Assembly (NCBI GenBank): GCA_026417275.1
Contig: JAOADO010000001.1
Location: 14,016-72,210 of the forward strand
Direction of reading: 5' to 3'
Origin: Verrucomicrobiia bacterium
GTDB lineage: Bacteria; Verrucomicrobiota; Verrucomicrobiae; Limisphaerales; JAKPVM01
DNA length: 58,195 nucleotides
Position 1 is the first letter of the stretch. Each line of letters starts with the position of its first letter. Made by a program: the position numbers and the translations under genes. Under the pieces are notes generated by a model. It saw nothing but the letters and a program-made list of their open reading frames with translations, was not told the origin of the DNA and ran no database searches. Shown piece by piece: positions 1-8,163 of this stretch.

Positions 1-1
1 G

Positions 2-382
2 TATAATGGAGCCGTCGTTGGACGGGCGGCAGGGATTGATTTTCGTATGATTTGCAGGGCGATTGATAATCTGGATGGTGGAGTTGTAGTGTGCGTGGGC
101 TCAGCGATAATGGCGCCGCAGGTTTTTGAAAAGGCGATGTCCTGTGTAAACAACTTGAGGTTGCAGGAGAACAGACAGATTGTTTCCGATCACAGCATTT
201 ACGTTGTTGACATCCAGGATGGTGGAAAATGGGATTGGACAATGGGCGAACCACCAAAAGATAATCCAGCTTATTATCTGAGGTTTTGTAAAAGTTTTTC
301 GAGAATGGGGGGAGCAATGCATTATGTTCAGTGCGATAACATCCTGTTTTTGCACAACCTGTTTCATGTTTTGAGCAAATAA
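2..382 (+). CDS. Conserved protein of unknown function, C-terminal part
   Basis: The reading frame is open from the first complete codon (base 2) to the TAA at 380-382, so the gene starts upstream of the window and only about 126 C-terminal residues are visible. Visible motifs are a GSAIMAP loop followed by a helix, a D-G-G-x-W-D-W segment, and a Cys/His-containing end (HYVQCDN). I do not recognise a named domain with confidence. From memory, similar proteins with a GSAV-type loop sit next to the same PfkB-type kinase in other PVC and acidobacterial genomes. The next gene starts two bases after the stop, so the two are almost certainly co-transcribed and may act in one pathway. The function is unknown. 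Confidence 0.6.
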   Translation, partial: YNGAVVGRAAGIDFRMICRAIDNLDGGVVVCVGSAIMAPQVFEKAMSCVNNLRLQENRQIVSDHSIYVVDIQDGGKWDWTMGEPPKDNPAYYLRFCKSFSRMGGAMHYVQCDNILFLHNLFHVLSK

Positions 383-383
383 T

Positions 384-1412
384 ATGAATATTACTCCACA
401 AAGGTTTCATGAAATTACTGGTAGATTCAAGGAACTTACAATCGCTCTGATAGGCGATTTTTGCCTCGACCGTTATCTTGAAATTGACCCTGCTTTAAAA
501 GAAATTTCAATCGAAACCGGCTTGGAGGTTTATAACGTGGTCAATGTTCGCGCCCAGCCGGGAGGCGCCGGCACAATTTTAAACAATCTTGTTGCACTCG
601 GTATTGGCAGGATTATTCCAATTGGTTTTTGCGGAGAAGACGGAGAAGGATATGAACTATACAAGGCGCTCTCAAATTGCCAAAATGTGGATATCCATTG
701 CTTTCTAAGAACAGAACACCGCCGAACATTCACGTATTGCAAACCGCTTGTAATAACCCCTGGAAAACCTCCGCGGGAGCTTAATCGTCTGGACACAAAA
801 AACTGGAAAACCACCCCACCAGCAGTCGAAGAACAGATTATTTCTTCTATTTATGGAGTTTACAAAGAATGCGACGCAATGATTGTTCTGGAGCAGGTTG
901 AGTTGCCAAACACAGGTGTTGTTACTGAAAACACGCTCAAAGCGGTTGATGATGTTTCAAAAAAAAGACAGGATTTGCCGATAATTGCGGATAGCAGACG
1001 TGGGCTTTTGAATTATCCTTCTTTAATTTATAAAATGAACGCCCATGAATTGGAAAAATATCTTAATAAAAACATTGGTGTAGAAGTCGAACAAATAGGA
1101 GAAGCGGCGCTGGAGATTTCGTGTCGAACCAAACGCGAGGCATTTGTTACGATTGGCGAAAGGGGTATTATTGGATGCACCCCCGATGGGTATATAAAGC
1201 ATGTTCCAGGAATACCGCCAAAAGGAGAAATTGACATTGTCGGCGCTGGAGATTCTGTGACTGCAAATCTTATAAGCTCCATTGCGGCTGGAGCGACTCT
1301 GGAAGAATCTCTTGTTTTAGCCAATTCTGCGGCATGGATTGTTATACACAAATTGGGAACCACTGGCACAGCGTCAGTGGCTGAATTGAAAGACACACTG
1401 TTCAGACAATGA
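384..1412 (+). CDS. PfkB-family carbohydrate kinase, HldE N-domain-like
   Basis: This 342-residue protein is a ribokinase/PfkB-fold sugar kinase, which transfers the ATP gamma-phosphate to a sugar hydroxyl. The N-terminal region has the IGDFCLDRY strand and a GGAGT substrate-binding loop near residue 58. The C-terminal signature DIVGAGDS carries the catalytic Asp at about residue 290. Length and the ExGLEV/NVRAQPGG region resemble the kinase half of HldE (heptose-7-phosphate kinase) more than ribokinase. The adenylyltransferase half is a separate gene at 3246, so the pair could supply ADP-heptose for lipopolysaccharide. However, the local variant GFCGEDGEGYEL suggests a distinct PVC subfamily, and the substrate is not proven. 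It begins two bases after the upstream stop and has no Shine-Dalgarno sequence. Confidence 0.8.
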   Translation: MNITPQRFHEITGRFKELTIALIGDFCLDRYLEIDPALKEISIETGLEVYNVVNVRAQPGGAGTILNNLVALGIGRIIPIGFCGEDGEGYELYKALSNCQNVDIHCFLRTEHRRTFTYCKPLVITPGKPPRELNRLDTKNWKTTPPAVEEQIISSIYGVYKECDAMIVLEQVELPNTGVVTENTLKAVDDVSKKRQDLPIIADSRRGLLNYPSLIYKMNAHELEKYLNKNIGVEVEQIGEAALEISCRTKREAFVTIGERGIIGCTPDGYIKHVPGIPPKGEIDIVGAGDSVTANLISSIAAGATLEESLVLANSAAWIVIHKLGTTGTASVAELKDTLFRQ

Positions 1413-1448
1413 TAATTAAGCCGTTCCAGTTAACTATTAAAATAAGTG

Positions 1449-1477
1449 TTGACCTTTCTAAGAAAAATAAGTTAATT
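1449..1477 (+). promoter_or_regulatory. Candidate promoter of the cold-shock gene
   Basis: TTGACC (1449-1454) and TTAATT (1472-1477) are separated by 17 bases. They would start transcription near 1484 and give a leader of about 98 bases before the ATG at 1582. Confidence 0.5.
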
Positions 1478-1493
1478 TAATAAAAATAAGCGC

Positions 1494-1546
1494 GAATTAA
1501 GCAAGGGAGCCGTATTTGTCAGAGGAGGCTTAATTCCGTCGAGCCT
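1494..1546 (+). promoter_or_regulatory. Structured 5' leader of the cold-shock mRNA
   Basis: GAATTAAGC (1494-1502) and GCTTAATTC (1528-1536) form a perfect 9-base-pair stem. AGGCT (1526-1530) can instead pair with AGCCT (1542-1546), and GGCT (1527-1530) with AGCC (1508-1511). The alternatives share bases, so they exclude each other. Long leaders that refold with temperature are known for cspA mRNA. Whether this one is a thermosensor is inference. Confidence 0.45.
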
Positions 1547-1581
1547 GTAAAATCTGTTAAAAATCAGTTTAAAAATGTCTT

Positions 1582-1812
1582 ATGGCAAGCGGTAAAGTAA
1601 AATGGTTCAACTCCAGCAAAGGATACGGTTTCATTTATCAAGAAGGTGGACAAGATGTGTTTGTGCACCATTCGGATATCAAAGGGGATGGTTTTAAATC
1701 CTTAAAGGAGGGGGAAATAGTAAAATACGACCTGGTGATGGGCGAAAAGGGACCCAAAGCAATCAATGTGGAGAAGGTAAGAACCGAAAGGCGCCAACAA
1801 GCTCAACAGTAG
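1582..1812 (+). CDS. Cold-shock domain protein (CspA family)
   Basis: This 76-residue protein is a single OB-fold cold-shock domain that binds single-stranded RNA and DNA in the cytoplasm and melts mRNA structure. It starts [15 protein letters not shown] (RNP1 at KGYGFI), followed by VFVHHSDI (RNP2), both typical of the family. The length is slightly above the usual 65-70 residues because of a basic, Gln-rich tail (RRQQAQQ). The ATG at 1582 is chosen because the family begins directly before GKVKWFN. There is no Shine-Dalgarno sequence next to it. The gene has its own promoter-like signal and a structured leader of about 100 bases, and it is followed by two hairpins before the convergent gene. 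Confidence 0.95.
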   Translation: MASGKVKWFNSSKGYGFIYQEGGQDVFVHHSDIKGDGFKSLKEGEIVKYDLVMGEKGPKAINVEKVRTERRQQAQQ

Positions 1813-1834
1813 GGTGTCTACACTTTTTGTTTAA

Positions 1835-1895
1835 GTCGGATTTAAAGACTCCAGACTCCGACCTTTATGTGACTGATGGGGGTAATCCGTCAGTC
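1835..1895. terminator. Two hairpins between convergent genes
   Basis: GTCGGA/TCCGAC (1835-1840, 1857-1862) and GACTGA/TCAGTC (1871-1876, 1890-1895) lie between the stop of the cold-shock gene (1812) and the convergent stop at 1900. U-tracts are weak, so intrinsic termination is plausible but not certain. Confidence 0.4.
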
Positions 1896-1899
1896 TTCC

Positions 1900-3018
1900 C
1901 TATAATTTATCCACGAATTTTTGCATTTTTTCTTCCTGTTCTTCAATTGATTCCACAAGCTTAAATTGCGTGCGGCATCTATCAAGGTTATGGTCTGGAC
2001 GATGAACTCTAAAATAAGTATCGCCCATAAGAAAGTCTGTTAAAAACCTTATCCCGATAGTGAAGGTGATTAATTTTCCCGAAAAAGCAAGATGCGCTTT
2101 TTCCGCTTTATTTAAAAATGAGTTTGTTGCCTCGTAATAACCTCTTACAAGTGCTTCGAACATAGACATGCGCATTTTAACCTTTGAAAGGTCGAGTTCA
2201 TCTTCAAGCGTTGGACTTGTTGTGGTTCGCACCATATCGCCAAAATCGTAAAGAACAAGACCGGGCATTACAGTATCAAGGTCAACAACGCACATTTGTT
2301 CTCCGGTTTTGATATCGAGCATGACATTGTTAAATTTAGTGTCGTTATGCGTAATCCTTTCAGGGATTTTTCCGCTGGCGTGGGCTTTCAGAAGAACATC
2401 TACGATGGACTCATGTTTAAGAGCGAATTCTATTTCTTTTTCCGCTGTTTTTGCGCGGTTAAAATGGTCTGTTTTGATGGCAGACACCAGGGTGTTGAAC
2501 CTTTTTCTGGTGTTATGGAAATCTGGTATTGTCTCATGAAGACGTTCTCCTTTAAAGTCGCTTAACAACAATTGGAATGTTCCAAACGCCTTCCCTGCCT
2601 GATATGCTTGCTTTGGAGAACTTGCAGCTTCGAATGTGCGGGCGCCTTCGACATAGAGAAATGCCCGCCAGCATTCATCTTTTTCGGTCCTATAATAAGG
2701 CTTGCCATCATGAGTGGGAACAATTGTAAGAACCCGCCGCGTGATATCCTGAGTACCTTCAGATTGCAGACGAGTGCGTATGTGTTCAGTTATCCTGGTA
2801 ATATTTTCCATTACGGCATCCGGGTTTTTAAAAACATTGGTGTTAATCTTTTGAAGTATATATCTAATTTTTGAGCCACCCTGGTTGTACACAACAATCC
2901 ATGTTTCATTTATATGACCGATTTTGCAAGGTTCAGCATAAAGAAAATCTCCGTAAATGCGAAATTTTTCAGATAATTGCTTGAGAATGTCCTGACGATG
3001 ATTTTCGATATTATTCAT
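1900..3018 (-). CDS. APH-fold kinase, N-acetylhexosamine 1-kinase-like
   Basis: This 372-residue protein belongs to the aminoglycoside-phosphotransferase/choline-kinase fold. The catalytic loop reads ITHNDTKFNNV, with the Asp at about 226 and the second Asn downstream. The magnesium-binding strand VVDLDTVMPG follows at about 245-254, and then LYDFGDMVRT. This combination is typical of NahK/LnpB-type N-acetylhexosamine 1-kinases, which phosphorylate GlcNAc or GalNAc at C1, rather than of antibiotic-resistance enzymes. The N-terminal nucleotide region (GHINETWIV, YILQKINTNVF) also fits NahK. It converges on the cold-shock gene. A role in amino-sugar salvage is inferred, and the substrate could be another sugar. 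Confidence 0.75.
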   Translation of the reverse strand: MNNIENHRQDILKQLSEKFRIYGDFLYAEPCKIGHINETWIVVYNQGGSKIRYILQKINTNVFKNPDAVMENITRITEHIRTRLQSEGTQDITRRVLTIVPTHDGKPYYRTEKDECWRAFLYVEGARTFEAASSPKQAYQAGKAFGTFQLLLSDFKGERLHETIPDFHNTRKRFNTLVSAIKTDHFNRAKTAEKEIEFALKHESIVDVLLKAHASGKIPERITHNDTKFNNVMLDIKTGEQMCVVDLDTVMPGLVLYDFGDMVRTTTSPTLEDELDLSKVKMRMSMFEALVRGYYEATNSFLNKAEKAHLAFSGKLITFTIGIRFLTDFLMGDTYFRVHRPDHNLDRCRTQFKLVESIEEQEEKMQKFVDKL

Positions 3019-3208
3019 AAAAACTGCTTATAATCAAAAAGTTTTAACGGATTGCTGGGTTTGCGTATTCCCCTGACTGTTTTTTTGCTTTTAAACCATT
3101 CATTTCATAGTGAAAACAAAATGTTCTATTAAAGTCAATGGCAGATTTTTAATAACTCCGCATTTCTTTAAACAATTTATAAGTCGGCGCGTGAAATTAA
3201 TTAATCTT

Positions 3209-3238
3209 TTGTTCGAAGGTTGAACTGATTTATTATAA
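3209..3238 (+). promoter_or_regulatory. Candidate promoter, leaderless start of the adenylyltransferase gene
   Basis: TTGTTC (3209-3214), 18 bases, TTATAA (3233-3238). A start seven bases after the -10 falls at about 3245, next to the ATG at 3246, so the transcript would be leaderless. Confidence 0.4.
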
Positions 3239-3245
3239 AAGAACT

Positions 3246-3737
3246 ATGGCTTTTTTGGAAAAAGTGATGGATGAAGATACCTTGATTAAATGGTGTCAGA
3301 AATGCCGCGCCGGAGGCAGGAAAATTGTGGCGACAAACGGTTGTTTTGATATTCTGCACATCGGACATGCCACATATCTTGAAGCGGCAAAGGCGCAAGG
3401 GGATGCGCTGGTTGTCGGTGTAAACGGCGATGAATCTGTGAGGGCAATAAAAGGGGCTGGACGTCCCATTAACAATGAGAGGGCGCGAGCCGCTCTTGTT
3501 GCCGCGCTGGAGAGCGTGGACGCCGTGTTTATTTTTAAAGAAACGGATGCCATGCGATTTCTATCAATCGTTAAACCAGATGTTTACGTCAAAGGCGGCG
3601 ATTACAACATTGACACAATCAACCAGCCCGAGCGCAGGCTTGTAGAGCAGTTTGGCGGAAAAGTACTCGTCCTTGCCGGCGTTCCAGGAGTGTCCACCAC
3701 AGAAATTTTAAAGAAAATTTCGCCATCTCCCCCTTGA
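3246..3737 (+). CDS. hldC: D-glycero-beta-D-manno-heptose 1-phosphate adenylyltransferase (HldE C-domain)
   Basis: This 163-residue nucleotidyltransferase transfers AMP from ATP to heptose 1-phosphate, giving ADP-heptose for the lipopolysaccharide inner core. The cytidylyltransferase-type motif GCFDILHIGH (HxGH at residues 38-41) and the conserved VKGGDY loop near residue 120 identify it, as does GVSTTEIL at the end. In Escherichia coli this is the C-terminal half of HldE. Here it is stand-alone, with a kinase of the matching family 1.8 kb upstream and two unrelated genes between them. There is no Shine-Dalgarno sequence, and an upstream -10-like hexamer suggests a leaderless transcript. Confidence 0.88.
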   Translation: MAFLEKVMDEDTLIKWCQKCRAGGRKIVATNGCFDILHIGHATYLEAAKAQGDALVVGVNGDESVRAIKGAGRPINNERARAALVAALESVDAVFIFKETDAMRFLSIVKPDVYVKGGDYNIDTINQPERRLVEQFGGKVLVLAGVPGVSTTEILKKISPSPP

Positions 3738-3818
3738 TAAAATCAAATTTTACCATATTTTCTATAAATTTTGCTTTAAATATTTTTTAATAATGGTCAT
3801 TATTTTTGATTGTTTAAG

Positions 3819-5618
3819 ATGAAGAGAACACATCATTGCAACGAATTACGATTGGAACATGTCGGGCAAGAAGTAACCCTGTGCGGTTGGGTGCATTCGC
3901 GGCGCGACCTTGGCGGTGTCATTTTTATTGACATCCGCGACCGCGAGGGACGAACACAGCTTGTCTTTGACCCATCTGTTTTGCCCTCCGATGTTTTTGA
4001 ACTTGCCGGTTCATTGCGAAGTGAGTGCGTCATTGCGGCGCGCGGCAAAGTGCGGAAAAGACCTGAGGGTACAACAAATTCAAAAATCGCCACAGGCGAG
4101 ATTGAAGTTGTTGTCAACTCGCTGGAAATTCTCAACCGAGCCGAAGTCCTGCCGTTCCCTGTTGACGACCCGCAAATCGCCGCCCAGGTGAGCGAAGAAC
4201 TCCGCCTCCAGTACCGCTACCTTGATTTACGCAGACCTGAAATGTTAAAAAACCTGCGGCTTCGCCATCGCGTTGCCACGGAAACGCGGATGTACATGGA
4301 CGAACAAGGATTTCTCGAAATTGAAACTCCTACCCTGTTTAAATCAACCCCGGAAGGCGCCCGCGAATTCATTGTCCCAAGCAGGTTGAATCAGGGATTG
4401 TTTTACGCTTTGCCGCAGTCTCCGCAACAGTTCAAACAAATTTTGATGGTCGCCGGCATAGAAAGATATTTTCAACTTGCCCGTTGCTACCGCGACGAAG
4501 ACCTGCGCGCAGACAGACAGCCGGAATTCACGCAGATTGACATCGAAATGTCGTTCATTGAGCGTGAGGATATTTATAACCTGATTGAAGGCTTGCTCAA
4601 ACGGCTATGGAAAGTGGCTCTTGGAATGGACATCCAGACTCCGTTCTTGCGCCTCCCTTATGAAGAGGTTATGAACCGCTTTGGCATTGACAAGCCCGAT
4701 ATGCGATTTGGTCTCGAACTTGTTGATTTAAGCGACGTCTTCCGTAGCAGTGGATTTAAGATTTTCGCAAGCGCAGTCTCTGACGGCGGAGTTGTTAAGG
4801 CTTTGAACGCAAAAGGATTGGCAAACGCCACGCAGGGACAACTGGAATCCATAAATGAAATTGGTAAAAACTTTGGCGCAAAAGGTGTGGCATGGATTAA
4901 AGTGGAAAACGGAACGTGGAACTCGCCTTTGACAAAATTCTTCAGCGAAGAGGAAAAGGCACAGTTGCAAAAGCGGCTGAACATTGAAGAAGGCGACCTT
5001 GTTTTGTTTTCCGCTGGACCATGGTTGCAGGCTTGTGAAATTTTAGGACGCGTTCGCCTCTATTGCGCCGAGTTGTTAAAAAACCAGGGGAAACTGAACA
5101 TCCCGTCCAATGAATTCAAGTTCCTGTGGGTTGTTGACTTCCCGCTGTTAAGTTTCGATAAAGAGAACAACCGCTGGTATTCAAGCCACCATCCGTTTAC
5201 TGCACCGGTACCGGAGGATATTCCGCTTTTAACCAGAGACCCGAAAAAGGTGCGCGGTCAACATTATGACGTTGTTGTAAACGGCGTCGAATTAGGTGGT
5301 GGTTCAATCCGTATTCATCAGCCGGATGTGCAAAAAATCGTGTTCGAAGATGTTCTGCAAATTCCGCCGGATATTGTGAAAGCGCGCTTTGGTTACATGC
5401 TCGAGGCGTTCAAATATGGCGCTCCGCCTCACGGCGGCATAGCGCTCGGGTTCGACCGCCTGATTGCCATTCTCTGTGGCACGCCGAGCATCCGCGATGT
5501 TATTGCCTTCCCGAAGACCGCAAAAGGCACATGTCTTATGACAGGTTCGCCTGGCAGTGTTGACGCAAAACAATTGCGCGAACTTCACATTGAAGTCAAG
5601 TTACCGAAGAAAAATTAA
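3819..5618 (+). CDS. aspS: Aspartyl-tRNA synthetase
   Basis: This class II synthetase (599 residues from ATG 3819) charges tRNA-Asp. In order it has the anticodon-binding OB fold (CGWVHSRRDLGG), motif 2 region (FQLARCYRDEDLRADRQPEF), the bacterial GAD insert in the middle, and motif 3 (GIALGFDRL). Length is typical of the bacterial type. The open frame also allows a TTG at 3810, but the ATG gives MKRTHHCNELR, which matches family N-termini. Residue 31 is then Leu, as in discriminating enzymes; non-discriminating bacterial enzymes usually have His there. This suggests it charges only tRNA-Asp (inference). A perfect intrinsic terminator follows. Confidence 0.97.
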   Translation: MKRTHHCNELRLEHVGQEVTLCGWVHSRRDLGGVIFIDIRDREGRTQLVFDPSVLPSDVFELAGSLRSECVIAARGKVRKRPEGTTNSKIATGEIEVVVNSLEILNRAEVLPFPVDDPQIAAQVSEELRLQYRYLDLRRPEMLKNLRLRHRVATETRMYMDEQGFLEIETPTLFKSTPEGAREFIVPSRLNQGLFYALPQSPQQFKQILMVAGIERYFQLARCYRDEDLRADRQPEFTQIDIEMSFIEREDIYNLIEGLLKRLWKVALGMDIQTPFLRLPYEEVMNRFGIDKPDMRFGLELVDLSDVFRSSGFKIFASAVSDGGVVKALNAKGLANATQGQLESINEIGKNFGAKGVAWIKVENGTWNSPLTKFFSEEEKAQLQKRLNIEEGDLVLFSAGPWLQACEILGRVRLYCAELLKNQGKLNIPSNEFKFLWVVDFPLLSFDKENNRWYSSHHPFTAPVPEDIPLLTRDPKKVRGQHYDVVVNGVELGGGSIRIHQPDVQKIVFEDVLQIPPDIVKARFGYMLEAFKYGAPPHGGIALGFDRLIAILCGTPSIRDVIAFPKTAKGTCLMTGSPGSVDAKQLRELHIEVKLPKKN

Positions 5619-5644
5619 TCATCTCTAAATCTGTTTTTCTCAAG

Positions 5645-5678
5645 AGGCGGAGAACAATGTAATCTCCGCCTTTTTTTT
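5645..5678 (+). terminator. Intrinsic terminator of aspS
   Basis: AGGCGGAGA (5645-5653) pairs perfectly with TCTCCGCCT (5663-5671) around a nine-base loop and is followed by eight T residues. Confidence 0.93.
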
Positions 5679-5745
5679 CTTAACTTTGACAAAGAATGTT
5701 TTAAGGATATTTTTATCTTAATTTTATTTTTAAAAAGGTTCTTTT

Positions 5746-7131
5746 ATGAAGGTAAAAATCGTCGCAGTCGGCTGGATTTTAATTCTCCTGGCAATAACTG
5801 GATGCGCCCGTTTTCAGAGGGTTGATTTAAATCCTGCCCAATTATATCAGGACTTCAATTCTCGCAGTTTGGATTCGTCGGAATTAAAAAAGTTTATTGA
5901 AAACCAGACAGGACAAACCAACATCAACTGGCCCTTGCCAGGATGGAATTTCCAACACCTGGCCCTTGCTGGATTGTTTTACAATCCGTCAATGGAAACC
6001 GCCCGTCTGGAAATTAAATCCGCTGAAAGTGCAATTATTACTGCTGGCGCCAGACCAAATCCAACAATCAGTCCACTTGGCGGCATTAATAAAACATCGT
6101 TGGGACAAGATGGAGTGAACCCGTGGTTGCCGGCGCTCGATGTGCAGATTCCAATAGAAACAGCGAACAAACGCGGTTTTAGAATTGCCGTGGCAAGCAA
6201 TCGCGTGGAAATAGCAAAGTTGAACTTACATTCGGTAGCGTGGCAAATCAGGTCTAACATCAAGAGCATATGCATTGAACTTTTATCTGCTCAAAGTCGG
6301 AGCAACATTTTACAAACTCAAATTAAATTGCTGGAGAAAATTCGAAGCTCGATGGAGACTCAACTTGATGCTGGCGAAATCAAAGCCTCCGAGGTAACGC
6401 CGTCAATCATTGCCATTGCAAACGCAGAGATTGAACTCAGCGACGCTGTAAAACAATACAATGAATCGTTGCCGCAACTTGCCACCGCTATTGGCGTACC
6501 AGCGCGCTCTGTTAGGAGCGTTAATATCCAACTCGGCTTCAACTACAATACAAACTTACTAAATTACTTCTTATCATCTAATGCGGTTGAAAGGGCTTTA
6601 AAAACAAGACCTGATATTCTGTCGAAGTTATACGAATACGAAGCGGCGCAAGCCGCCCTGCAGCTCGAAATCGCGAAACAATATCCCGACATTGTCATTG
6701 GTCCAGGATATGAGTGGGACCAGGGCGAACATAAATGGAGATTGGGATTAACAATTGATATTCCCATATTTAATCGGAATCAGGGTCCAATCGCCGAAGC
6801 AAGAGCCAATCGAGATTTAGCGGCGGCTAAATTTAATGAAGTTCAGATAAAAGCAATATCCGAAATGGAAGAGGCTCTCGCAGCGGCAAATACAGCCATA
6901 GAACAACTAAAACGCGTTCAGGCTTTGCAAGTAATCAAAGAAAAACATCTGCGGGACCTCGAGGCTCAATTAAAAGCGGGTGTTATTGACTCTCTTGTTC
7001 TTGAACATGCCAGGATTGACCTAATATCAATAGAAAAACCGTTAATCGAGGCGTATATAAACTGGGAAAAAGCCCTTGCACGATTAGAATCCGCTTTTTA
7101 TCATCCATTGGAATCACTTGTAACTAAATGA
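5746..7131 (+). CDS. TolC/CzcC-family outer-membrane efflux lipoprotein
   Basis: This 461-residue outer-membrane channel is the outer part of a tripartite efflux pump. A signal peptide ends in a lipobox (ITGC), giving a lipid-anchored Cys at about residue 20. The body shows the two outer-membrane-efflux repeats: NPSMETARLEI near residue 78 and TRPDILSKLYEYEAAQAAL near residue 286, each leading into long amphipathic helices. The TRPD-L motif is characteristic of the CzcC/CusC group. It is the first gene of an operon (gaps of 10 and 14 bases to the next two). A TTGACA at 5686 after the aspS terminator may be its -35 element, but the -10 is poor. The exported substrate cannot be read from this protein. 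Confidence 0.88.
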   Translation: MKVKIVAVGWILILLAITGCARFQRVDLNPAQLYQDFNSRSLDSSELKKFIENQTGQTNINWPLPGWNFQHLALAGLFYNPSMETARLEIKSAESAIITAGARPNPTISPLGGINKTSLGQDGVNPWLPALDVQIPIETANKRGFRIAVASNRVEIAKLNLHSVAWQIRSNIKSICIELLSAQSRSNILQTQIKLLEKIRSSMETQLDAGEIKASEVTPSIIAIANAEIELSDAVKQYNESLPQLATAIGVPARSVRSVNIQLGFNYNTNLLNYFLSSNAVERALKTRPDILSKLYEYEAAQAALQLEIAKQYPDIVIGPGYEWDQGEHKWRLGLTIDIPIFNRNQGPIAEARANRDLAAAKFNEVQIKAISEMEEALAAANTAIEQLKRVQALQVIKEKHLRDLEAQLKAGVIDSLVLEHARIDLISIEKPLIEAYINWEKALARLESAFYHPLESLVTK

Positions 7132-7141
7132 TTAAATTCTT

Positions 7142-8149
7142 ATGAAGAAATTTTTGTTGTTATTCACCGCAACATGTGTTATTGCGGCTTGCGGTTATGG
7201 ATTGTTTCAATTATATAAATTATCCAGAGCGGAAAAGGAAACAGAGGGTTCGGAAGACAAACCTGTTGAATCCCGACAATTTGTGACCACAAATTCAGCC
7301 GGTCAAACTATTATAAAACTCTCCGATGAAGAGCAGAAGAAATTTGGAATAGAAGCAAAAAACTTAACGGAAACCTCAAAACAGAACGGATTTTATGCTT
7401 TCGGCGTAGCCATTGATATTTCATCTCTTGTCGAGCATTTAACTGACTTAAAAACTGCGTCCATAAACCTTGATTTAGCAAAACGGCAGTTTTCCAGGGA
7501 AAAAACTCTGTATGAAAACGGAAAGAACACCCCGCTTAAAAATGTTGAACTTGCAGAAGCCGAGGTTAAAAAATATGAAGAAACAATAAAAAACATTCAA
7601 AATCGAATTGCCCTGCAGTGGGGAGAAAAAATCTCCGCACAAAAAGATTTAGAATCGTTTTTGACACCTTTCCTTAAGAACAAGCAAAGTCTAGTTCGAG
7701 TGGATTTGATGCCCGGGCAATTACTGGAAAATCCACCGGAATCAGTCAAAATTTCCCTGCTCAGCGATGAAAAAACATCTTATACGGCCGAATATTTCGG
7801 TGTGCCAAAAGTTGTAGAGTCCGGGAACTTCACAAAATCGTTTATTTATCTGATAAAAGGAGAATCTTTGCCTGTCGGGATGAAAGTGAAAGCGCTATTC
7901 GAGAGCAATCAAAAAATACGAGGAACTTTTGTCCCGGAATCGGCAATCATCCGCCTTTATGGTGGGTTATGGGTTTATAAAAAGACGAGCGCCGATGAGT
8001 TCATGCGAGTTCCAATAAAACCAGATTTTCCAACAGAGGGCGGCTGGATTTTGACCAACCCATTGAATGCGGTAGACCTGATTGTTGTTAAAGGTGCTCA
8101 AATGTTGTTATCCGAAGAATTGAAATCCCAGATAAGGCTGGTTGAATAA
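7142..8149 (+). CDS. Atypical RND periplasmic adaptor lipoprotein
   Basis: Its position between a TolC-type channel and an RND pump, together with its C-terminal half, identifies this 335-residue protein as the membrane-fusion (adaptor) subunit. A lipobox (IAAC, Cys17) suggests lipid anchoring. A short beta region (residues 55-90) is followed by a heptad-rich helix pair (about 95-160), then VRVDLMPGQ and a beta-barrel/proximal region with LPVGMKVKALFES. I cannot find the two half-motifs of the lipoyl (barrel-sandwich) domain that normally flank the hairpin in CusB/CzcB proteins: the chain runs from a beta strand straight into the helices. It is therefore a minimal adaptor rather than a typical HlyD-type protein. 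Confidence 0.78.
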   Translation: MKKFLLLFTATCVIAACGYGLFQLYKLSRAEKETEGSEDKPVESRQFVTTNSAGQTIIKLSDEEQKKFGIEAKNLTETSKQNGFYAFGVAIDISSLVEHLTDLKTASINLDLAKRQFSREKTLYENGKNTPLKNVELAEAEVKKYEETIKNIQNRIALQWGEKISAQKDLESFLTPFLKNKQSLVRVDLMPGQLLENPPESVKISLLSDEKTSYTAEYFGVPKVVESGNFTKSFIYLIKGESLPVGMKVKALFESNQKIRGTFVPESAIIRLYGGLWVYKKTSADEFMRVPIKPDFPTEGGWILTNPLNAVDLIVVKGAQMLLSEELKSQIRLVE

Positions 8150-8163
8150 CCGTAGAACAAGTT

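Noticed and set aside
2296..2874. Plus-strand frames inside the amino-sugar kinase gene
   Set aside because: They are antisense shadows of a gene with clear motifs and show no family resemblance.
5897..6118. Alternative plus-strand frames inside the TolC-type gene as a frameshifted copy
   Set aside because: The main frame is complete and matches the family throughout, so these are shadows.
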